Shown: positions 1-5,805 of the stretch, piece after piece | Position numbering within the stretch: the stretch's first letter is position 1 | Layout: every line of letters starts with the position of its first letter | Assembly (NCBI GenBank): GCA_018065205.1 | Contig: JAGHTR010000014.1 | Span: forward strand, 1 to 14,852 | DNA: 14,852 nt | From: Candidatus Colicola caccequi | GTDB lineage: Bacteria > Bacteroidota > Bacteroidia > Bacteroidales > Paludibacteraceae | Reading direction: 5' to 3' | Program-made: the position numbers and the translations under genes | The notes under the pieces: model-generated | The model's input: the letters and a program-made list of their open reading frames with translations, nothing else | Database searches by the model: none | What the model was told of the DNA's origin: nothing

Positions 1-167
1 TCTTCACTATCAACCGTTCGACCTTCGTAAACAAGAAGTCGCGTGAGCAGTTTGAGCTCTCGAGCTACAAGCGCCTCATCGACATCTACAACAGCAACAA
101 CAAGACCGTAGAGGCTCTGATGAAGCTCGAGCTCGCAAGCGGCGTTGAGGTAGAGATCAAGGTTTGA
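1..167 (+). CDS. rpsJ: Small-subunit ribosomal protein S10 (uS10), 3' end only
   Basis: The reading frame from position 3 gives 54 residues and then a TGA stop, so the 5' part lies outside the window. The visible part contains NRSTFVNKKSREQFELSSYK and ends SGVEVEIKV, matching the C-terminal half of S10 as I know it from Bacteroidales. S10 sits in the 30S head and, as NusE, also takes part in transcription antitermination. Two things set it apart from the genes downstream. It is the only gene here ending in TGA; the other 29 visible stops are TAA. All 6 of its lysine codons are AAG, whereas L3 uses 12 AAA and 6 AAG. In Bacteroidota S10 normally follows fusA, which would lie upstream of the window. 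Confidence 0.95.
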   Translation, partial: FTINRSTFVNKKSREQFELSSYKRLIDIYNSNNKTVEALMKLELASGVEVEIKV

Positions 168-183
168 GTCGGGTGGTCCCGAC
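168..183 (+). repeat. Perfect 6-bp inverted repeat directly after the S10 stop
   Basis: GTCGGG and CCCGAC flank a TGGT loop. A ribosome terminating at the S10 TGA (165-167) would cover this hairpin, so its folding could depend on S10 translation. No U-tract follows, which argues against an intrinsic terminator. Confidence 0.6.
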
Positions 184-210
184 AGACCGAATAACAATCA
201 ATTAAGTATT

Positions 211-256
211 CGCTTCCGACGGCACTATCATTGGAGGACACCCGTCGGCGAGAGCG
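211..256 (+). repeat. Interrupted 11-bp inverted repeat upstream of L3
   Basis: CGCT (211-214) and CCGACGG (216-222) pair with CCGTCGG (242-248) and AGCG (253-256), leaving a one-base against four-base internal loop. The 19-nt apical loop (223-241) contains GGAGG at 233-237, which is complementary to the 3' end of 16S rRNA but has no start codon at a usable distance. Confidence 0.6.
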
Positions 257-302
257 GAGAAGATTAGATTAATTAACAACATTTTTAATAATTACAGCAA
301 TT

Positions 303-917
303 ATGCCAGGATTATTAGGTAAAAAAATCGGAATGACTTCCGTATTCGGTGCTGATGGCAAAAATATTCCATGCACCGTTATCGAGTGTGGTCCTTGCGT
401 TGTTACCCAATTAAAAACAGTGGAGAAAGACGGCTATAAGGCTGCTCAGGTAGGTTTCATGCCCAAGAGCGAGAAACATACCACGAAGGCAGAGGCCGGT
501 CATTTCAAGGCTGCAGGGGTTCAACCTATGCGCTACCTCGCAGAGTTTGACTTCGAGCAAGAAGTTAAACTGGGTGATACCATTACGGTATCGATGTTCG
601 AAGAGAACTCATTCGTAGATGTTATCGGCATCTCGAAAGGTAAAGGTTACCAAGGCGTTGTTAAACGTCACGGTTTTGGTGGTGTAGGTCAATCTACCCA
701 CGGTCAGGATGACCGCCTTCGTGCACCCGGTTCAGTTGGTGCTTGCGCATATCCTAGCCGTATCTTCCCGGGTACCCGCATGGCCGGTCACATGGGTCAA
801 GACCGCGTAACTGCTCAGAACCTCCTCGTTCTAAAAGTAATTCCCGAGTACAACTTGATTATGGTCAAGGGCTCTATCCCGGGTGCTAAAAACAGTATTG
901 TAACGATTAACAAGTAA
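303..917 (+). CDS. rplC: Large-subunit ribosomal protein L3 (uL3)
   Basis: The 204-residue protein is of usual length for bacterial L3. L3 binds 23S rRNA near its 3' end early in 50S assembly and sends a loop towards the peptidyl-transferase centre. It starts MPGLLGKKIGMTSVF and carries the loop motif FGGVGQSTHGQDDRLRAPGS (residues 125-144), followed by MAGHMGQDRVT (160-170). In E. coli this loop carries a methylated Gln150; by my alignment the matching residue here is Ala149, so that modification site is absent. The start ATG lies in an A+T-rich stretch without a Shine-Dalgarno sequence. L4 follows after 7 nt. Confidence 0.98.
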   Translation: MPGLLGKKIGMTSVFGADGKNIPCTVIECGPCVVTQLKTVEKDGYKAAQVGFMPKSEKHTTKAEAGHFKAAGVQPMRYLAEFDFEQEVKLGDTITVSMFEENSFVDVIGISKGKGYQGVVKRHGFGGVGQSTHGQDDRLRAPGSVGACAYPSRIFPGTRMAGHMGQDRVTAQNLLVLKVIPEYNLIMVKGSIPGAKNSIVTINK

Positions 918-924
918 TTGACGT

Positions 925-1551
925 ATGGAAATTAGTATTTTGAATCAAGCCGGTGAAGCTACCGGTAAGAAGATCAAGCTGAATGCTGACATCTTCGGTA
1001 TCGAGCCTAACGACCATGCTATCTACTTGGACGTTAAGCAATTCTTGGCAAACAACCGCCAAGGCACAGCTAAAGCTAAACAACGTAGTGAGAACGCTCA
1101 CTCTACTCGTAAACTCGGTCGCCAGAAAGGTGGAGGCGGAGCTCGTCCGGGTGATTTGAAGTCACCGGTACGCGTAGGTGGTGGTACCATCTTTGGTCCC
1201 GTTCCTCGCGACTATAGCTTCAAACTGAATCACAAACTCAAACAACTGGCTCGCCGCTCCGCTTTGTCTCTGCGCGCTAAACAGAAAGAGATTATCGTTC
1301 TGGATACTCTTACTTTTGACGCTCCCAAGACCAAGGCTATGGTAGAGGTTCTCAATAACCTCAAAATCGCCGGTAAGAAAGTATTGTTCGTAATGCCGGA
1401 GGTTAACCCCGTTGTTATGAAGAGTGCTAACAACATTGAGCGCACTAACGTGACTACAGTTAACGAACTGAATACCTATTCAATCATGAACTCAAACGCC
1501 GTTGTTATGCTTGTTGATAGCGTAAAGGCAATTGAGGCAACTTTAGCATAA
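925..1551 (+). CDS. rplD: Large-subunit ribosomal protein L4 (uL4)
   Basis: The 208-residue protein has the L4 layout: an N-terminal globular part and the long basic loop STRKLGRQKGGGGARPGD (about residues 60-78), which enters the polypeptide exit tunnel in known ribosomes. It continues with GGGTIFGPVPRDY, KLKQLARRSALSLRAK, and a C-terminal alpha/beta domain ending VDSVKAIEATLA. In E. coli, L4 represses its own operon through an RNA leader. The structured spacer upstream of L3 is a possible place to look for similar control here, but no match to known L4-binding RNA is claimed. Its TAA stop (1549-1551) overlaps the Shine-Dalgarno sequence of L23. Confidence 0.97.
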   Translation: MEISILNQAGEATGKKIKLNADIFGIEPNDHAIYLDVKQFLANNRQGTAKAKQRSENAHSTRKLGRQKGGGGARPGDLKSPVRVGGGTIFGPVPRDYSFKLNHKLKQLARRSALSLRAKQKEIIVLDTLTFDAPKTKAMVEVLNNLKIAGKKVLFVMPEVNPVVMKSANNIERTNVTTVNELNTYSIMNSNAVVMLVDSVKAIEATLA

Positions 1552-1557
1552 GGAGGT
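1551..1557 (+). promoter_or_regulatory. Strong Shine-Dalgarno sequence of L23
   Basis: AGGAGGT has its last core G 7 nt before the L23 ATG, the classical spacing. It overlaps the L4 stop codon by one base, which suggests translational coupling. It stands out because most genes in this window have no such sequence. Confidence 0.8.
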
Positions 1558-1563
1558 AAGATT

Positions 1564-1854
1564 ATGGCAATTATTATTAAACCTATCGTCACCGAGAAGA
1601 TGACCGCCGCCGGCGAAAAGTTGAACCGTTATGGTTTTCAGGTAATCCGCACAGCCAACAAGGTGGAAATCAAAAAGGCTGTCGAAGAAATGTACAATGT
1701 CCAAGTGGTTGACGTTAATACGTTAATCCAAGGCCCCAAGGCTCAGCAACGCTACACCAAGAGTGGTCTCATTCGCGGTGAGAAGCAAGCCTATAAGAAG
1801 GCTATTGTGACATTGAAAGAAGGTGAAACAATCGATTTTTATAGCAATATTTAA
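1564..1854 (+). CDS. rplW: Large-subunit ribosomal protein L23 (uL23)
   Basis: The 96-residue protein has the usual short length of L23, which sits at the exit of the peptide tunnel and is the main docking site for trigger factor and signal recognition particle. The start MAIIIKPIVTEKMTAAGE matches the family's IxxPxxTEK signature (residues 5-11). It is followed by NRYGFQVIRTANKVEIKKAV and YNVQVVDVNTLIQGPKAQ, and the C-terminus includes KAIVTLKEGETIDFY. The start choice is firm because a full AGGAGG lies 7 nt upstream. L2 begins 2 nt after the stop, so the two are probably translationally coupled. Confidence 0.97.
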   Translation: MAIIIKPIVTEKMTAAGEKLNRYGFQVIRTANKVEIKKAVEEMYNVQVVDVNTLIQGPKAQQRYTKSGLIRGEKQAYKKAIVTLKEGETIDFYSNI

Positions 1855-1856
1855 CA

Positions 1857-2681
1857 ATGGCTGTACGTAAATTTAAACCCTCTACACCGGGGCAAAGACA
1901 CAAAGTTATTGGCGCGTTTGAAACAATTACCGCAAGCGCACCAGAGAAGTCTCTCGTGTTCGGTAAAGCCAAGACGGGTGGTCGTAACCATGCTGGTAAG
2001 ATGACCATGCGTTATATTGGTGGTGGACACAAGCAGAAATACCGCGTAATTGACTTCAAACGCAACAAAGATGGTGTACCCGCAATCGTTAAGACTATCG
2101 AGTATGATCCGAACCGTTCGGCTCGTATCGCTCTGTTGTTCTATGCTGATGGCGAGAAGCGTTACATGCTGGCTCCTAACGGCCTGCAAGTTGGTCAACA
2201 AGTATTATCCGGAAGCGGCATCGCTCCCGAAGTTGGAAACAGTCTTCCTTTGGCAGAGATTCCTCTGGGAACTCTCGTCCACAACATCGAGCTTCGTCCC
2301 GGTCAGGGCGCTCAGATGGTTCGTTCCGCAGGTGTGTTCGCACAACTTGCCGGTCGTGAAGACAAGTATGCTCTGATTAAGTTACCTTCGGGTGAGCTTC
2401 GTAAGATCCTCGCTGCCTGCAAGGCAACAGTAGGTGTTGTTGGTAATTCGGACCACGCCCTGGAAAAGAGTGGTAAAGCCGGTCGTAACCGTTGGTTCGG
2501 TCGTCGTCCACGCAACCGCGGTGTGACAATGAACCCTGTAGATCACCCAATGGGTGGTGGTGAAGGCCGCGCAAGTGGTGGACATCCACGTAGCCGCAAG
2601 GGCTTGTTAGCTAAGGGTTACAAGACTCGTCATCCGAAAAATCAAAGCAATCAATACATCATTGAAAGACGTAAAAAATAA
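1857..2681 (+). CDS. rplB: Large-subunit ribosomal protein L2 (uL2)
   Basis: The 274-residue protein is full length. L2 is among the most conserved 50S proteins; it binds 23S rRNA near the peptidyl-transferase centre and helps subunits join. It shows the N-terminal AVRKFKPSTPGQRHK, the central GRNHAGKMTMRYIGGGHKQKYR (about 42-63) and the C-terminal MNPVDHPMGGGEGRASGGHP (226-245). His230 corresponds to the important His229 of E. coli. The next histidine of the common DHPHGGGEG motif is Met232 here, which I recall as normal for Bacteroidota. The basic tail ends YIIERRKK. There is no Shine-Dalgarno sequence, and the ATG lies 2 nt after the L23 stop. Confidence 0.98.
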   Translation: MAVRKFKPSTPGQRHKVIGAFETITASAPEKSLVFGKAKTGGRNHAGKMTMRYIGGGHKQKYRVIDFKRNKDGVPAIVKTIEYDPNRSARIALLFYADGEKRYMLAPNGLQVGQQVLSGSGIAPEVGNSLPLAEIPLGTLVHNIELRPGQGAQMVRSAGVFAQLAGREDKYALIKLPSGELRKILAACKATVGVVGNSDHALEKSGKAGRNRWFGRRPRNRGVTMNPVDHPMGGGEGRASGGHPRSRKGLLAKGYKTRHPKNQSNQYIIERRKK

Positions 2682-2700
2682 CCTATAAAAAAGAGAAATT

Positions 2701-2967
2701 ATGAGTCGTTCATTAAAGAAAGGTCCATTTATCGACCGTAAACTTGAAGACAAGGTGATCGCAATGAATGAGTCTAACAAGAAAGAAGTTGTTAAGACTT
2801 GGTCGCGCGCCAGTATGATCTCTCCTGATTTTGTAGGTCATACGATTGCCGTTCACAACGGAAATAAGTTCATTCCTGTATACGTAACGGAGAATATGGT
2901 AGGTCATAAACTCGGTGAGTTCGCTCCTACTCGTACCTTCCGTGGTCACTCAGGAAATAATAAGTAA
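2701..2967 (+). CDS. rpsS: Small-subunit ribosomal protein S19 (uS19)
   Basis: The 88-residue protein is of usual length. S19 lies in the 30S head next to S13 and contacts the A-site finger bridge. It starts MSRSLKKGPFIDRKL and contains the family signature KTWSRASMISPDFVGHTIAV (residues 33-52), followed by HNGNKFIPVYVTENMVGHKL and GEFAPTRTFRGHSG. The leader is A-rich (AAAAAAGAGAAATT before ATG) with only a weak GAGA, typical of the Bacteroidota way of starting translation without a Shine-Dalgarno sequence. Confidence 0.97.
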   Translation: MSRSLKKGPFIDRKLEDKVIAMNESNKKEVVKTWSRASMISPDFVGHTIAVHNGNKFIPVYVTENMVGHKLGEFAPTRTFRGHSGNNK

Positions 2968-3006
2968 TCCACTAATCATTCACAACAATTAAAAATTTTT
3001 TAGACT

Positions 3007-3411
3007 ATGGGTGCTAGAAAACACAACACAGCTGAAGCAATGAAAGAAGCTCGCAAAAACGAGTACTTTGCTAAGCTCAATAATGTTCCTACCAGTCCGC
3101 GAAAAATGCGCCTTGTTGCTGACATGATTCGTGGTCTCGAAGTGAACCGTGCCCTCGGTGCACTGCATTTCTCCACCAAGGAGGCTAGCCGCGCACTCGA
3201 GAAAGTTCTCAAATCTGCCATCGCTAACTGGGAAGTTAAAACCGGTAAGAAAGCAGACTCTGAGACTCTGTATGTAAGTAAAGTTATGGTAGACGGCGGT
3301 ATGTCACTTAAGCGTCTCCAGACCGCTCCTCAAGGTCGTGGATACCGTATCCGCAAACGTTCTAACCATATTACAATCTATGTAGATACCAAAACTAATA
3401 AAGCTGAGTAA
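3007..3411 (+). CDS. rplV: Large-subunit ribosomal protein L22 (uL22)
   Basis: The 134-residue protein is somewhat longer than the roughly 110 residues of E. coli L22. The extra length is an N-terminal extension (MGARKHNTAEAMKEARKNEY) typical of Bacteroidales. The core starts at YFAKLNNVPTSPRKMRLVAD (residues 20-39), and the C-terminal beta-hairpin APQGRGYRIRKRSNHITIYV reaches into the exit tunnel near the macrolide-binding region. L22 helps order 23S rRNA domains during assembly. The start ATG is preceded by GACT, the same context as the next gene, S3, which begins 4 nt after this stop. Confidence 0.97.
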   Translation: MGARKHNTAEAMKEARKNEYFAKLNNVPTSPRKMRLVADMIRGLEVNRALGALHFSTKEASRALEKVLKSAIANWEVKTGKKADSETLYVSKVMVDGGMSLKRLQTAPQGRGYRIRKRSNHITIYVDTKTNKAE

Positions 3412-3415
3412 GACT

Positions 3416-4174
3416 ATGGGACAAAAAATTTCGCCAATTAGTAACCGTCTGGGTATAGTACGCGGATGGGACAGCAACTGGTTCGGAGGTAAGAACTACG
3501 GTGATACGATCCTTGAAGATCAAAAGATCCGTGACTACTTGAACACCCGTCTTGCTGAGGCTAGCATTAGCCGTATCGTAATAGAGAGAACTCTTAAACT
3601 TGTGACCGTAACTGTCTGCACTGCTCGCCCCGGGTTCATCATCGGTAAGGGTGGACAAGAAGTTGACAAATTGAAAGAGGAACTGAAGAAAATCACTAAA
3701 CAAGACGTTCAGATCAACATCTACGAAGTTAAACGCCCTGAATTGGACGCTACTATCGTAGCCCAAAAAGTTGCTAAACAACTGGAGGGTAAGATTGCTT
3801 ACCGTCGTGCCGTTAAGATGGCCATCGCATCTACCATGCGTATGGGCGCTGAAGGTATCAAAATCCAAATTAGTGGTCGTTTGAATGGTGCCGAAATCGC
3901 ACGTTCCGAAATGTACAAAGAGGGTCGTACTCCTCTGCATACACTCCGTGCCGATATCGACTACTGCCATGTAGGCGCTCTCACTAAAGTGGGTATCCTT
4001 GGCGTAAAGGTTTGGATCTGCCGCGGTGAAGTTTATGGCAAGAAAGATCTTGCTCCTAACTTTGCAGCAGAGAAGGGTGACCGTCGTGGTGACCGCCGTG
4101 ATGACCGTCGTGGTGACCGTCGTGACCGTCGTGATGACCGTCGTGGTGATTTCCGCAGAAACAAAAAACAATAA
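3416..4174 (+). CDS. rpsC: Small-subunit ribosomal protein S3 (uS3) with Arg/Asp-repeat tail
   Basis: The 252-residue protein is full length. S3 sits at the mRNA entry channel of the 30S head and contributes to mRNA helicase activity. The N-terminal domain starts MGQKISPISNRLGIVRGWDS. The type II KH domain has its loop GKGG at residues 77-80 (within PGFIIGKGGQEVDKL). The C-terminal domain includes RRAVKMAIASTMRMGAEGIK and ADIDYCHVGALTKVG. Residues 221-252 form a low-complexity tail of repeated RRGD and RRDD units ending RRNKKQ. Comparable Arg-rich tails occur on S3 of other Bacteroidales, but the exact repeat looks lineage-specific. Confidence 0.98.
   Translation: MGQKISPISNRLGIVRGWDSNWFGGKNYGDTILEDQKIRDYLNTRLAEASISRIVIERTLKLVTVTVCTARPGFIIGKGGQEVDKLKEELKKITKQDVQINIYEVKRPELDATIVAQKVAKQLEGKIAYRRAVKMAIASTMRMGAEGIKIQISGRLNGAEIARSEMYKEGRTPLHTLRADIDYCHVGALTKVGILGVKVWICRGEVYGKKDLAPNFAAEKGDRRGDRRDDRRGDRRDRRDDRRGDFRRNKKQ
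4076..4150 (+). repeat. Short-period tandem repeat coding for the S3 tail
   Basis: About six imperfect copies of a 9-12 nt unit built on GACCGTCGTG (with GGT or GAT inserted) encode the repeated RRGD/RRDD residues 221-245 of S3. The periodicity makes the region prone to slippage and to length differences between strains. The open frames it creates on the other strand are side effects of the repeat. Confidence 0.8.
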
Positions 4175-4200
4175 GTTTAACCGATTTGTAGATTACAGTT

Positions 4201-4632
4201 ATGTTACAACCTAAGAAAACAAAATTCCGCCGTTCGCAAAAAGGCCGTATTAAAGGCAATGCTCAGCGCGGCAACGAGCTCGCATTTGGCTCGTTCGGTA
4301 TCAAGAGTCTTGGTACCATCTGGTTGACAGGTCGTCAAATCGAAGCAGCCCGTGTGGCCGTAACACGTTATATGCAACGTCAGGGTCAAGTTTGGATCCG
4401 CGTTTTCCCGGATAAACCTATTACTAAGAAACCATTGGATGTCCGTATGGGTAAAGGTAAAGGTGCTCCCGAAGGATTCGTTGTTCCATTGGCACCGGGT
4501 CGCATCATCTTCGAAGTAGATGGCGTACCTTACGAGGTAGCTAAAGAGGCATTGCGCCTTGCAGCTCAAAAACTTCCGATTACAACCAAATTTGTCGTAA
4601 GACGTGATTACGACGCAACCCAACTCATTTAA
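4201..4632 (+). CDS. rplP: Large-subunit ribosomal protein L16 (uL16)
   Basis: The 143-residue protein is of usual length. L16 lies in the central protuberance region near the A site, helps position tRNA, and is added late in 50S assembly. It starts MLQPKKTKFRRSQKGRIKG, continues with ITRYMQRQGQVWIRVFPDKP-like sequence (VTRYMQRQGQVWIRVFPDKP), then carries the loop RMGKGKGAPEGFVVPLAPGR and ends FVVRRDYDATQLI. The basic Gly-rich loop corresponds to the family's functional loop. The start is preceded by CAGTT with no Shine-Dalgarno sequence. The 26-nt gap after S3 shows no recognisable signal. Confidence 0.97.
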   Translation: MLQPKKTKFRRSQKGRIKGNAQRGNELAFGSFGIKSLGTIWLTGRQIEAARVAVTRYMQRQGQVWIRVFPDKPITKKPLDVRMGKGKGAPEGFVVPLAPGRIIFEVDGVPYEVAKEALRLAAQKLPITTKFVVRRDYDATQLI

Positions 4633-4642
4633 CAAAAGGATT

Positions 4643-4837
4643 ATGAAAACAGCTGAAATTAAAGAACTCACAACGGCTGAGATTCAAGAGCGTTTGGCTA
4701 CCGAAAAGGAAAACCTCGTTCGCATGAAACTTAACCACAGCATTTCGCCGCTAGACAATCCGTTGCAGATTAAGGTTGCTCGTAAGACAATCGCTCGTCT
4801 CGCAACAGAACTGCGTGCAAGAGAAATTAACAAGTAA
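4643..4837 (+). CDS. rpmC: Large-subunit ribosomal protein L29 (uL29)
   Basis: The 64-residue protein is the usual size for L29, a two-helix protein near the tunnel exit next to L23. It starts MKTAEIKELTTAEIQERLAT and carries the signature NPLQIKVARKTIARLATELR (residues 39-58). An in-frame ATG at 4604 lies inside L16 and would add 13 unrelated residues, so 4643 is preferred. AAAAGGA occurs just 2 nt before the ATG, too close for normal Shine-Dalgarno pairing. S17 follows after 13 nt. Confidence 0.95.
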   Translation: MKTAEIKELTTAEIQERLATEKENLVRMKLNHSISPLDNPLQIKVARKTIARLATELRAREINK

Positions 4838-4850
4838 AAAATCGACAGAA

Positions 4851-5105
4851 ATGGAAAGAAATCTTAGAAAAGAGCGTCAGGGTATCGTTACTTCCAACAA
4901 GATGGATAAGACTATCGTCGTAGCCGTTAAATGGAAAGAGAAACACCCTATTTATGGCAAGTTTGTCAATAAAACTCGCAAGTTCCACGTTCATGACGAG
5001 AAACAAGAGGCCGGCATCGGTGATACCGTTCGCATTATGGAAACTCGTCCTCTGAGCAAAACTGTTCGTTGGCGTTTAACTCAAATTATTGAAAGGGCTA
5101 AGTAA
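4851..5105 (+). CDS. rpsQ: Small-subunit ribosomal protein S17 (uS17)
   Basis: The 84-residue protein is the normal length of S17, an OB-fold primary binder of 16S rRNA. It starts MERNLRKERQGIVTSNKMDK and continues TIVVAVKWKEKHPIYGKFV, with the later signature GDTVRIMETRPLSKTVRWRL. An ATG at 4776 in the same frame lies within L29 and would add 25 unrelated residues, so 4851 is chosen. The upstream sequence AAAAAATCGACAGAA has no Shine-Dalgarno motif. L14 begins 2 nt after the stop, linking the S10 and spc gene groups without a break. Confidence 0.96.
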   Translation: MERNLRKERQGIVTSNKMDKTIVVAVKWKEKHPIYGKFVNKTRKFHVHDEKQEAGIGDTVRIMETRPLSKTVRWRLTQIIERAK

Positions 5106-5107
5106 TT

Positions 5108-5473
5108 ATGATACAACAAGAAACAAGACTGACTGTTGCAGACAACAGCGGAGCAAAAGAAGCTTTATGCATTCGCGTTCTTGGTGGTACCGGTAAGCGC
5201 TATGCCTCCCTGGGTGACACCATCGTAGTAGCTGTTAAGGGCGTTATTCCCGGCAGCGAAGTAAAGGACGGTAGTGTATCGCGCGCCATCGTGGTTCGCG
5301 TTAAGAAAGAAGTTCGTCGTGCAGACGGTAGTTATATTCGCTTTGATGATAACGCTTGCGTGCTCATCGCCAATACCGGTGAACTGCGCGGAAGCCGTAT
5401 CTTCGGCCCGGTTGCTCGTGAACTTCGTCAAACGAACATGAAAATTATTTCTTTGGCACCTGAAGTGCTTTAA
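5108..5473 (+). CDS. rplN: Large-subunit ribosomal protein L14 (uL14)
   Basis: The 121-residue protein is of usual length. L14 lies on the 50S interface, forms bridge B8 and is the docking site for the silencing factor RsfS. It starts MIQQETRLTVADNSGAKEAL, continues IRVLGGTGKRYASLGDTIVV, carries RADGSYIRFDDNACVLI, and ends GSRIFGPVARELRQTNMKII. It is normally the first gene of the spc operon; here the 2-nt gap after S17 shows that no separate promoter region precedes it. Confidence 0.97.
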   Translation: MIQQETRLTVADNSGAKEALCIRVLGGTGKRYASLGDTIVVAVKGVIPGSEVKDGSVSRAIVVRVKKEVRRADGSYIRFDDNACVLIANTGELRGSRIFGPVARELRQTNMKIISLAPEVL

Positions 5474-5493
5474 TCACTTAAATTTTTACAGTA

Positions 5494-5802
5494 ATGGCAA
5501 AATTACATATTAAGAAGGGTGATATCGTTTACGTAAACGCAGGTGCTTCAAAGGGCAAAACCGGTCGCGTACTGGAAGTGCTCGTAGAGAAACAGCGTGC
5601 TATCGTAGAGGGTGTCAACATGGTTAGCAAAGCTACCAAACCCAATGCTAAGAATCCACAAGGTGGAATAGTTAAAAAGGAGAGTCCTATCCATATCTCC
5701 AACCTCAACCTCGTAGAAGACGGTAAACCCGTTCGCGTAGGTCGTGTATTGAAGGATGGTAAACTCGTCCGCGTAAGTAAAAAAACTGGTAAAGAACTTT
5801 AA
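5494..5802 (+). CDS. rplX: Large-subunit ribosomal protein L24 (uL24)
   Basis: The 102-residue protein is the usual length. L24 initiates 50S assembly by binding the 5' end of 23S rRNA. The N-terminal KOW motif is clear: KKGDIVYVNAGASKGKTGRV (residues 7-26). It is followed by VEGVNMVSKATKPN, PQGGIVKKESPIHISNLNLV and a basic C-terminus. It lies 20 nt after L14 with an A+T-rich leader lacking a Shine-Dalgarno sequence, and 3 nt before L5. Confidence 0.97.
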   Translation: MAKLHIKKGDIVYVNAGASKGKTGRVLEVLVEKQRAIVEGVNMVSKATKPNAKNPQGGIVKKESPIHISNLNLVEDGKPVRVGRVLKDGKLVRVSKKTGKEL

Positions 5803-5805
5803 GCA

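Larger units (their letters stand above)
168..302 (+). promoter_or_regulatory. Structured S10-L3 spacer, candidate RNA regulatory element
   Basis: This is the longest gap in the window. Positions 168-260 are about 55% G+C and 261-302 only about 17%. The G+C-rich part holds two hairpins. The first is GTCGGG (168-173) with CCCGAC (178-183), starting right after the S10 stop. The second is CCGACGG (216-222) with CCGTCGG (242-248), extended by CGCT (211-214) with AGCG (253-256). GTCGG and CCGAC each occur twice, so alternative pairings 168-172 with 216-220, and 179-183 with 244-248, are possible. No T-run follows either stem, so neither looks like an intrinsic terminator. A regulatory role is inference. 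Confidence 0.5.

Noticed and set aside
168..183. Intrinsic terminator after S10
   Set aside because: The stem is good but is followed by AGACCGAATAA, with no T-run, and the operon continues.
1851..2201. 116-codon open frame on the minus strand across the L23-L2 junction
   Set aside because: It lies opposite conserved coding sequence and has no recognisable motif.
3395..4171. 258-codon open frame on the minus strand opposite S3
   Set aside because: It lies fully opposite the conserved S3 gene, gives a Thr/Val-rich low-complexity protein produced by the S3 repeat, and has no homology that I recognise.
4175..4200. Promoter-like GATTTG before L16
   Set aside because: It lacks the TA of the TAnnTTTG -7 element and any suitable -33 element.
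4204..4671. 155-codon open frame on the minus strand opposite L16
   Set aside because: It is explained by the codon bias of L16 and shows no protein family pattern.
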